From Deltaproteobacteria bacterium (GTDB lineage: Bacteria; Desulfobacterota; Desulfobacteria; Desulfobacterales; Desulfatirhabdiaceae): a stretch of 9,901 bases of DNA. This document shows, piece by piece, positions 1 through 6,107 of this stretch. The DNA lies in NCBI GenBank assembly GCA_021778975.1, contig JAJYBO010000091.1, positions 1-9,901 on the forward strand, in the 5' to 3' direction. The notes under the pieces were generated by a model. That model was not told the origin of the DNA. It was given only the letters and a program-made list of their open reading frames with translations, and did no database searches. Within the stretch, counting starts at the first letter, position 1; every line of letters begins with the position of its first letter. A program made the position numbers and the translations under genes.

Positions 1-411
1 GGGGTGTTTGAACAATCTGACGTTTAAATGGAGGTCCTTTCTTTCGTCGGAACGGATTTTTTGGGGAACAAAATTCTGGCACCGGTTTTTGATGAAATCC
101 AGCGGGGTGTCGCCAGGCTGCTGATTATAATAGAAGCTGGTGACATCGCCGGTTTTTTCATCAATTTTGAGCTGCGCCACCGGAAATTTTTCTAAAAGGC
201 CATACACATAATCCCTGTTTTCCCGGATAGCGCTCATTTTGGTCTGAATATCCAGAAAAATGCCGTGGTATGTGTGCTGGCAAATGTCCTCGCTCAGGTC
301 GAGAAACGACGATACGACAAAGACCTGGACACCGTATTGGGCCAGGAGGTCCTGATACCTCTGCCTTTTTTTATCATCCTGAACGATCAGCAGCACCCTG
401 ACATTTACCAT
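1..411 (-). CDS. PilZ-domain protein with degenerate receiver-like N-terminus (partial, C-terminus beyond window)
   Basis: The frame is open for 137 codons from ATG 411 to the window edge, so the C-terminal part is missing. An in-frame TGA lies directly before the ATG and fixes the start; AAGGAA about 11 nt upstream is a usable ribosome site. Residues 4-60 resemble a response-regulator receiver: a hydrophobic first strand ending in Asp12-Asp13, and an Asp54 in IFLDIQTK where the phospho-acceptor would sit. The later receiver motifs are absent, so it is probably degenerate. From about residue 118, IRSDERKDLHLNV resembles the RxxxR entry of a PilZ c-di-GMP-binding domain. By family, such proteins are cytoplasmic c-di-GMP effectors in motility or surface behaviour. 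The PilZ call rests only on the domain's first residues; the gene could instead be an uncharacterised receiver-like protein. Confidence 0.6.
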   Translation of the reverse strand, partial: MVNVRVLLIVQDDKKRQRYQDLLAQYGVQVFVVSSFLDLSEDICQHTYHGIFLDIQTKMSAIRENRDYVYGLLEKFPVAQLKIDEKTGDVTSFYYNQQPGDTPLDFIKNRCQNFVPQKIRSDERKDLHLNVRLFKHP

Positions 412-585
412 TCAATCATTGATTCCTTATAGCTCGATAATGGAAACGCGCAATCCGGTCGGATCCACTCCACCATACCATTATGACATGTTCGACACGA
501 GATAATGAAGTTGTCATGATGGGCATTCATTAACATATTTTCCTGCTTTTCGCAAAACGAGATGATTTGTCAAACGACCGTCGGA

Positions 586-608
586 ATATTTTTGTTGCAC
601 AAAAATAT
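586..608. promoter_or_regulatory. Perfect 10-bp palindrome, candidate operator
   Basis: ATATTTTTGT (586-595) and ACAAAAATAT (599-608) are exact reverse complements separated by TGC. The right half overlaps the proposed -35 hexamer of the promoter at 595-622. It is not followed by a T tract on the plus strand and has no GC-rich stem, so an intrinsic terminator is unlikely. A dimeric regulator binding here would block RNA polymerase. The regulator is unknown. Confidence 0.45.
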
Positions 609-622
609 CTTTCCGTTATAGT
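595..622 (+). promoter_or_regulatory. Possible sigma-70-type promoter for the ATP-grasp/GNAT/tgt unit
   Basis: TTGCAC at 595-600 and TATAGT at 617-622 are 16 bp apart. The -10 matches the consensus at five of six positions, the -35 only at three. Its position upstream of the first plus-strand gene and its overlap with the palindrome at 586-608 support it. This is a weak motif call. Confidence 0.3.
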
Positions 623-776
623 GGCGGCCCGTAAAGATGGGTGGTGAAATCGTTCCAACAAATGAGACCCCATGGAATATCTATCGTTGTCATTCGATGC
701 CGTCTTCCGGGTATGAATGGCGACCAGCCTGTGTATCACCCTGTAATATATTGTTTTTTCCGAGGAAAATCACTTC

Positions 777-1829
777 ATGAGAATTGCCGTCTTATATGGT
801 CAACTGTCCCTCCACAATACAACAGATGAGCAGGACGGGCTGGTGCAGGTAGAATCCGTCTCCAAGGCACTGACGGCGCTAAACCACGATCCGGCGCCAG
901 TCAGTTTTTCGCTGGATGTCAAAGAAACGGTGAAAGCGCTCACAGACATACAACCGTCCGTTGTTTTCAATCTGGTGGAATCCATTGACGGACGGGGACA
1001 CCTGATTCATCTGGCGCCTTCGATTCTGGATGCCCTGAACCTGCCTTACACCGGCGCGGGTACGGATGCCATTTATACAACATCCAACAAAGTGCTGGCC
1101 AAACAACTGCTGCGGGGCGCCCGGATCCCCACGCCGGCGTTCGTTACGCCGGAAGACACCGGACAAAAACAGCTTTCATCTTTCAGACCATGTATCATCA
1201 AATCGGTATGGGAACACGGTTCTATCGGTATCAGCACGAATTCCGTCGTATTCCCGGAGACCTTCGATCAACTGGCGCTCGAAATGGAGCGACGCAGGCC
1301 TCAACTGGGCGGCGCCTGTTTCGCCGAAGCGTTTGTCGAGGGCCGGGAGTTCAATCTGTCTCTGCTGGCGCAAAACGGTGAGAGCCTCCCGCAGGTGCTG
1401 CCGCCTGCCGAAATCCGATTTGAAAACTACACCCAAGGGCGGCACCGGATCGTGGATTACAAAGCCAAATGGGAATCCGAGTCTTTTGAATATCGCAATA
1501 CCGTTCGTTCTTTCGATTTTCCAACTCAGGACAGGCCGCTTCTGGCAAAACTCCAGAAAATCGCCAGGGAATGCTGGAAAGTTTTCAATTTAAAAGGATA
1601 CGCCCGTGTGGACTTCAGGGTGGATGGCGCCGGCAAACCCTGGGTGTTAGAAGTCAATACCAACCCCTGCATCGCTCCGGACAGCGGATTCGTGGCGGCT
1701 GCGCAGCAGGCGGGCATGAGCTTTCAGCATGTCATTGACCGCATCTTGCATGGCCCTGTCACACAGCTCGAAACGCGTCGTTGTTCTGAATTCGATACAT
1801 TTTCATGGAAGATCGCCGTCAATGAATGA
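777..1829 (+). CDS. D-alanine-D-alanine ligase-like ATP-grasp enzyme
   Basis: A 350-residue cytoplasmic enzyme of the Ddl-type ATP-grasp family, which uses ATP to make an acyl-phosphate and join two amino acids or similar substrates. The start is ATG 777 with GAGGA at 762-766. Visible motifs are the ATP-binding lysine region TSNKVLAKQLL (residues 102-112), IIKSVWEHGSIGIS (140-153), EGREFN (188-193), RVDF with probable metal ligand Asp279, and EVNTN with Glu292 and Asn294/Asn296. The length is near the family norm of about 300-370. True Ddl features are altered: the N-terminal GGxSxE is replaced by GQLSLH, the omega-loop KY reads KW (231-232), and PGxT reads PCIA (297-300). The substrate may therefore not be D-Ala plus D-Ala, so no ddl symbol is given. 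Its 3' end overlaps the GNAT gene by 8 nt, suggesting coupled translation and a shared pathway. Confidence 0.85.
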   Translation: MRIAVLYGQLSLHNTTDEQDGLVQVESVSKALTALNHDPAPVSFSLDVKETVKALTDIQPSVVFNLVESIDGRGHLIHLAPSILDALNLPYTGAGTDAIYTTSNKVLAKQLLRGARIPTPAFVTPEDTGQKQLSSFRPCIIKSVWEHGSIGISTNSVVFPETFDQLALEMERRRPQLGGACFAEAFVEGREFNLSLLAQNGESLPQVLPPAEIRFENYTQGRHRIVDYKAKWESESFEYRNTVRSFDFPTQDRPLLAKLQKIARECWKVFNLKGYARVDFRVDGAGKPWVLEVNTNPCIAPDSGFVAAAQQAGMSFQHVIDRILHGPVTQLETRRCSEFDTFSWKIAVNE

Positions 1830-2316
1830 CCCTGCTTTCAACATTTCATTTCGTGAAACCCTTTGCCCCGATGACCCTGACCACATTTACCATATTGCGG
1901 AATCCTGCGCCCTGTTTTATCCTGAAGAACTGACCGTGGCGCGGGAACTGGTTGAGGAACGTCTGTCCAAAGGAGAAACCAGCGGATATTATTTTATCAT
2001 CGCCGAAAAGCATGGCGCACCGGTCGGATATACCTGCTTCGGCCCTATTCCCATGACGCGGAACCGTTTCGATCTTTACTGGATTGCGGTGCTGAAATCC
2101 TGCCAGGGAACCGGCATTGGACGTCAGCTCATACAGAAAACCGAAACGCGGATACAACATATGAACGGGCGCCGCGTCTATGTGGAAACATCCTCCAGAG
2201 ACGATTATGCGCCGACACATCGTTTTTATCAGACATGTCATTACCATCAGGAAGCCGTGCTGAAAGACTACTATGCTCCCGGAGACGATAAAATCATTTA
2301 CACCAGGACATTTTGA
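1822..2316 (+). CDS. GNAT-family N-acetyltransferase
   Basis: A 164-residue protein of the GNAT fold, which moves an acetyl group from acetyl-CoA to an amine. The acetyl-CoA pyrophosphate loop is QGTGIG at residues 95-100, following the beta-4 strand RFDLYWIAV (82-90); a later strand RRVYVETSS (117-125) and THRFYQTCHY (132-141) fit the rest of the domain. I chose ATG 1822 because GGAAGA (1807-1812) lies 9 nt before it and it overlaps the ATP-grasp stop by 8 nt. The open frame extends upstream to 1729, but that part lies inside the ATP-grasp gene. The substrate cannot be read from sequence. Coupling to a Ddl-like ligase suggests an amino-acid, dipeptide or peptide amine as target, which is inference. 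Confidence 0.85.
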   Translation: MNDPAFNISFRETLCPDDPDHIYHIAESCALFYPEELTVARELVEERLSKGETSGYYFIIAEKHGAPVGYTCFGPIPMTRNRFDLYWIAVLKSCQGTGIGRQLIQKTETRIQHMNGRRVYVETSSRDDYAPTHRFYQTCHYHQEAVLKDYYAPGDDKIIYTRTF

Positions 2317-2343
2317 AACAACAACCAGGTCCGCACATCAGGT

Positions 2344-3492
2344 ATGAAAAATCAAATGAATGATAGCGTAACACCTTTCAAAGATATTCAGTTTCAGCTC
2401 CATACGGTGGATCCGTGCGGCGCCAGACGGGCGACGTTCACCACCGCCCACGGCATCGTTCAAACCCCGGCGTTCATGCCGGTGGGCACTGCCGGCTTTG
2501 TGCGCTCCACCATGCCGCGAGATGTTGCGGACACCGGCGCGCAGGTGGTGCTGGCCAATACCTATCACCTGTCTCTCAGTGAACGTCTGGCCAGCGTCCA
2601 GCGGATGGGCGGGCTGCACCGGTTCATGGGATGGGAGCAAACCATCCTGACGGATTCGGGCGGCTTTCAGGTTTTTTCTCTACCCCAGAAGCAGATCAGC
2701 GAAGACGGCGTCAGTTTTGCTTATGAAGAAGATGGAGAACGCCTCTTTCTGGGGCCTGAACGGTCCATGGAAATTCAGCGGGACCTGGGGGCGGACATTG
2801 TCATGGCCTTTGATGAATGCGTGGAATATCCGGCATCCGAAGCCTATGTGAAAGCGTCGTTAGAGCGCACCACCCGATGGGCCAGGCGCTGCCGAAATGT
2901 TCCGTTGCAGCCGCATCAGTTTTTATTCGGCATTGTGCAGGGCGGAATATACCCCAGGCTTCGGGAGCAAAGCGTCCGGGAAATCACGACGATTCCTTTT
3001 GACGGATTTGCCATTGGTGGCGTCAGTGTCGGTGAAGGGTTCGATCTGATGCAGACTGTGGTCAGGCATACCGCCCCGTTGCTGCCGGAAAAGCTTCCCC
3101 GATACCTGATGGGCGTCGGGCTTCCCGAAGACCTTTTGGCCGCCGTATCTCTGGGGATGGATATGTTCGACTGCGTGATTCCCACCCGTTACGCCAGACA
3201 GGGCACTTTCTTCACCCGAACGGGAAAGATACGGATCATGGACAAGACCTACCGCAAGGACAAATATCCGGTGGATACCCACTGTTCGTGCTATACCTGC
3301 CGAACCTATTCCCGCATGGTGCTTCGATATCTGTTTTTTACCCGCGACCCGCTTGCGGAAACCCTGGCCACCATTCACAATCTGACCCTCTATCAGGATC
3401 TCATGAAGGAAATGCGTCAGGCCATCGAAGAACGCCGTTTCGAGCCGTTCCGCAAGGAATGGCTGGCCAGGTATTTCAAAAAGCCCGGCTAA
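2344..3492 (+). CDS. tgt: Bacterial tRNA-guanine transglycosylase
   Basis: A 382-residue enzyme that swaps guanine for preQ1 at position 34 of GUN-anticodon tRNAs, in the queuosine pathway. Sequence markers are LTDSGGFQ with the general acid/base Asp104, FDEC with Asp157, the nucleophile Asp276 in MFDCVIPTRYARQG, and the zinc ligands Cys314, Cys316, Cys319 (CSCYTC) and His345. The recognition loop reads GGVSVGE (225-231) and keeps the valine typical of bacterial preQ1-specific enzymes, where eukaryotic queuine enzymes have glycine. Length matches the family. ATG 2344 lies 27 nt after the GNAT stop; its ribosome site is weak (AGG almost touches the ATG), and ATG 2356 is an alternative. It is probably co-transcribed with the two genes upstream without an obvious functional link. 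No queA, yajC or secD follows, unlike many bacteria. Confidence 0.97.
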   Translation: MKNQMNDSVTPFKDIQFQLHTVDPCGARRATFTTAHGIVQTPAFMPVGTAGFVRSTMPRDVADTGAQVVLANTYHLSLSERLASVQRMGGLHRFMGWEQTILTDSGGFQVFSLPQKQISEDGVSFAYEEDGERLFLGPERSMEIQRDLGADIVMAFDECVEYPASEAYVKASLERTTRWARRCRNVPLQPHQFLFGIVQGGIYPRLREQSVREITTIPFDGFAIGGVSVGEGFDLMQTVVRHTAPLLPEKLPRYLMGVGLPEDLLAAVSLGMDMFDCVIPTRYARQGTFFTRTGKIRIMDKTYRKDKYPVDTHCSCYTCRTYSRMVLRYLFFTRDPLAETLATIHNLTLYQDLMKEMRQAIEERRFEPFRKEWLARYFKKPG

Positions 3493-3503
3493 AATTGATG
3501 TCC

Positions 3504-3516
3504 TCGTAAAAAGTCG
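3504..3516 (+). repeat. Fragment of the dispersed-repeat terminus
   Basis: TCGTAAAAAGTC at 3504-3515 is identical to the inner part of one terminus of the repeat copy at 9777-9900 (9784-9795). It sits 9 bp before the full copy at 3525, just after the tgt stop codon. It may be a remnant of an older copy into or next to which the present one was inserted. Chance is possible for 12 bp, but the location argues against it. Confidence 0.45.
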
Positions 3517-3524
3517 ATTTGGGG

Positions 3525-3649
3525 GACGGCTTTGTAAAAAGTTCGCAGGCAAGGCGCGCAAATCCTGAGGAGTGAAACGTACTTTTAGGTACGCTGCAAC
3601 GACGAAGGATGCAGCGCAACGCAGCATCCGGACTTTTTACGAAGCCGTC
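3525..3649. repeat. Dispersed MITE-like repeat, copy 1 (with terminal inverted repeats)
   Basis: This 125-bp element recurs at 9777-9900 in inverted orientation, with only a handful of substitutions and one 1-bp indel between copies. Its ends are imperfect inverted repeats: 3525-3545 pairs with 3629-3649 at 19 of 21 positions. In a plus-strand transcript the other two positions are U-G, so the stem would be unbroken. Two smaller hairpins lie inside: CGTAC/GTACG near 3578-3593, and GGATGC/GCATCC (3607-3612 with 3624-3629) extended by GCG/CGC. It carries no coding capacity for a transposase, so it would be a non-autonomous element. It fills the gap between convergent tgt and the kinase gene and could end transcription there, although no conventional U-tract terminator is seen. 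Confidence 0.85.
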
Positions 3650-3664
3650 AAAATTGCTCATCTT

Positions 3665-6043
3665 TCACCGGCGGCACTTCGCAAGCGCGGCCTTCAGATC
3701 CACAATCTGATAGGGCTTTTGCAGAAATACCTGAGGCTGTTCGGGGTGTTCGTCCGACATGACTTGCTCGGCGGAGTAGCCGCTGGTCAAAATGACCGGA
3801 ATGTTGGGGGTGATCTTTCTCAGCGCCGCAAGCGTCTTCCAACCGTTCATGCGGGGCAGAATCAGATCTAGAAGTACACAGGCAATGGCGTCTTTGTGGG
3901 CTTCGAATATGTCAATCGCTTCAATGCCGTCACCCGCCATGAATACCGTATAGCCAAGTCCGGTCAGCATGGTGTTCGTAATATCCCGAAGCAGGGGATC
4001 GTCTTCGACAATCAGGATGGCCTGGCTCGCTTTCACCAGACTGTCCGAAAGAGTGGTCGCCTCTGATTTTTCCGATATCTCACGCCGGAGCAAAGGAAAC
4101 AAAACCCGAAACGTAGATCCCTGCCCCGGTGTACTCTGCACGACAATCGCACCATTATGAGACCGGACAATTCCCTCAACCACCGCCAGCCCCAGCCCCC
4201 GTCCAATGAACCGTGTCGAAAAAAACGGATCGAATATCCGCTCTCGGATGTCGGTGCTCATCCCCTCTCCGGTATCAGAAACGTCCAGAAACGCGTAATC
4301 GCTGACAGCAGGCTTCCAATCTACCGGAATCGCCTGGATGCTCCGGACATCTTTCAGACAAACGATCCCCGTGGATATCTCCACCTCCCCCGCTCTGTCA
4401 CCAATGGATTCCCACGCGTTGGTGACCAGATTGGTTAAAATCTGCCGTGTTTGTCCGGCATCCGCCAAAATCACGGGCGCCTCATCGGAAAAGCGGGTTC
4501 GGAGAGCAATGGTGGACGGAATAGCCGACTGCAACGACGGCAGATTTTCTCTGCAAAGCGCTACGAGATTCAGCGCTTTTGTGTGCCCGGGCTTTTGTCC
4601 AAGATAAGCCAGCATCAGGGTGCTGACTTCGGCCGCACGCTGAGAGGCCGTCATCGCTGCATTCAGGCGTTTCTGTAAGGCGGCATCCGGGGCTATGCTG
4701 TTCATGGCCAGTTCCAGATTGCCCATAATGATACCCAGCAGGTTATTGAAATGATGTGCAATGGCGCCGGCCATACATCCCAGGCTTTCGGACTTTTTGG
4801 CCTGTTGCAGTTTATGGGCCAGATCGAGGCGCTCCTGCTCGGCCATTTTGCGTTCCGTAATATCTTCGTGCGAAATGATGACACTGGCAATATCGCCCCG
4901 TTGAAATCGCGCCGCTCTGCCGACAAACCAGCGTTTTACGTCCGGAGCGTCACAGGGATATTCAAACTCGAAGGCGTCTCTGTCGCCGTTCATAATCGAA
5001 CGAATGCCTTCAGCGATGGATATGGCAATTTCCGAACCGGGGCCTTTCGCGGTTTCACAAATCCGCAGATAGTTGACGCCTTCAAAACCGGTGGCCGTGC
5101 GGCTCTGATTGGCCTTGCCGAAATCGCGCCAGGCTGTGTTCGTGGCGATAATCACACCGTTTTCATCCAGAATGCAGATGTGGGAAGACAGAGAATCCAG
5201 CGTGGCGCGGGCGAATTGTTCACTGTCGAATAGTGTTTTTTCCATCTGCTTGCGCTCGGTGATGACATCGAATATAGCGATGAAGTCTCCGGGAAAAGGA
5301 CTGTACACCGAGACATCGAACCAGGCGCCCAGCGCTTTCAGGTTATATTCAAACCGCTCCGGCACTCCGGTTTGGGCAACCCTGTCGTAAATTTTGATCA
5401 GATCGCTGTTTTTTTCCCGCACGCCAGGGATGATTTCGGAAACTTTTTTTCCGACAACGTTTTTCAGACCGCTCAGCCGTTCAAAGGCTTCGTTGACTTT
5501 CAGATAGACGAAGTCCACCGGAACGCCGTCTTCGAACACCATTCGACAATGGGCAAACCCGTTCAGAATGTTTTCAAACAATGAGCGATAGAGTTTTTCG
5601 CTTTGCAGCAGGTCTTCGATGGCTTTTTGATGATGGGTTTCGTCAGTGACGATGGAGTAAAGCAACTGCCTGCCCGCAATGACGACAGGGCTGCTATACA
5701 CCATGACATCACGTATATCGCCGCTCGCAAGCCGGTGCCGAAAATGAAACTGCTCCTGCTGTTTACTGGCGGCCCGTTGCATTTTGGCTTTGATCTCGTC
5801 CGAAGACATGGTATTGATATCGGTGATGCAGAGGCCCAGCAGTGTTTCTTTTGGATATCCATAAAAAGCGATGGCGGTTTCATTGGCATCCACAATGGCG
5901 CCGGTTTGCAGATCAACCAGAAACATGACAGCGCCGCTGCTATTGAACAGCGTACGGTAAAGGGACTCACTTTCTTGAAGCATCCGTTCCATGTGTGTGC
6001 GCCAGGCGTCGCCGGGCGTGGGAGGTGTTGTATTCGCTTTCAT
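3665..6043 (-). CDS. Hybrid sensor histidine kinase (three PAS domains, kinase, receiver)
   Basis: A 792-residue protein with, in order, PAS 1 (about 28-140), PAS 2 (150-265), PAS 3 (275-397), the dimerisation/phospho-acceptor helix with IAHHFNNLL (probable phospho-His430), an HATPase domain with N-box Asn542, DTGEG (590-594) and GRGLGL (614-619), and a C-terminal receiver with acidic Asp681-Asp682, phospho-acceptor Asp726, Thr753 and Lys776. No membrane segment is evident, so it is probably a cytoplasmic sensor. It should autophosphorylate on His and relay to its own Asp. I chose ATG 6043, with GGAA 11 nt upstream. The frame stays open to 6202, but that would overlap the GTPase gene by 95 bp and its added residues resemble no domain. 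The kinase H-box has His where most relatives have Asp or Glu after the phospho-His. No separate response regulator or output gene is adjacent, so the phosphate destination is unknown. Confidence 0.92.
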   Translation of the reverse strand: MKANTTPPTPGDAWRTHMERMLQESESLYRTLFNSSGAVMFLVDLQTGAIVDANETAIAFYGYPKETLLGLCITDINTMSSDEIKAKMQRAASKQQEQFHFRHRLASGDIRDVMVYSSPVVIAGRQLLYSIVTDETHHQKAIEDLLQSEKLYRSLFENILNGFAHCRMVFEDGVPVDFVYLKVNEAFERLSGLKNVVGKKVSEIIPGVREKNSDLIKIYDRVAQTGVPERFEYNLKALGAWFDVSVYSPFPGDFIAIFDVITERKQMEKTLFDSEQFARATLDSLSSHICILDENGVIIATNTAWRDFGKANQSRTATGFEGVNYLRICETAKGPGSEIAISIAEGIRSIMNGDRDAFEFEYPCDAPDVKRWFVGRAARFQRGDIASVIISHEDITERKMAEQERLDLAHKLQQAKKSESLGCMAGAIAHHFNNLLGIIMGNLELAMNSIAPDAALQKRLNAAMTASQRAAEVSTLMLAYLGQKPGHTKALNLVALCRENLPSLQSAIPSTIALRTRFSDEAPVILADAGQTRQILTNLVTNAWESIGDRAGEVEISTGIVCLKDVRSIQAIPVDWKPAVSDYAFLDVSDTGEGMSTDIRERIFDPFFSTRFIGRGLGLAVVEGIVRSHNGAIVVQSTPGQGSTFRVLFPLLRREISEKSEATTLSDSLVKASQAILIVEDDPLLRDITNTMLTGLGYTVFMAGDGIEAIDIFEAHKDAIACVLLDLILPRMNGWKTLAALRKITPNIPVILTSGYSAEQVMSDEHPEQPQVFLQKPYQIVDLKAALAKCRR

Positions 6044-6107
6044 GGCATGGTTGGTTCCGATATCTCCGAAATTCAGGAAAATCAACTTAAGCGTTGGAGG
6101 GTAACAC
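6044..6107. promoter_or_regulatory. Short divergent promoter region, kinase / dynamin-like GTPase
   Basis: Only 64 bp separate the two divergent start codons, so both promoters must sit here or inside the opposite gene. On the plus strand a strong ribosome site, GGAGG at 6096-6100, lies 7 nt before ATG 6108. On the minus strand a weaker GGAA (6055-6058) serves ATG 6043. No convincing -35/-10 pair could be picked out for either direction. Confidence 0.4.

Larger units (their letters stand above)
412..776. other. Divergent intergenic control region (365 bp)
   Basis: This stretch separates the minus-strand PilZ-type gene from the plus-strand ATP-grasp gene, so it should carry promoters for both. 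It is more AT-rich than the flanking genes. Visible elements are an imperfect inverted repeat (TTATGACA at 481-488 against TGTCATGA at 512-519), the perfect palindrome at 586-608, and a possible sigma-70-type promoter at 595-622. A leader of about 150 nt would then precede the ATP-grasp start. No RNA gene or riboswitch is recognisable. A 62-codon GTG-initiated frame at 641-829 runs into the ATP-grasp gene and is probably not coding. Confidence 0.6.

Noticed and set aside
641..829. GTG-started 62-codon frame with a receiver-like phrase (IVVIRCRLPGMNG)
   Set aside because: The phrase resembles a response-regulator core but lacks flanking receiver sequence, the frame runs into the ATP-grasp gene, and no good ribosome site precedes it. 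Most likely chance, at best a relic.
1729..1821. Upstream extension of the GNAT frame (31 extra residues)
   Set aside because: It lies wholly within the ATP-grasp gene; ATG 1822 has a ribosome site and gives a normal GNAT length.
2923..3627. 234-codon minus-strand frame opposite tgt
   Set aside because: Antisense shadow of the well-supported tgt gene, with low-information composition.
3476..3661. Short frames across repeat copy 1 on both strands
   Set aside because: They are translations of the repeat itself; frames of this kind are commonly annotated as hypothetical proteins but have no ribosome sites.
3493..3664. Conventional intrinsic terminator after tgt
   Set aside because: Stems are present in the repeat, but none is followed by a clear T tract, so only the repeat is annotated.
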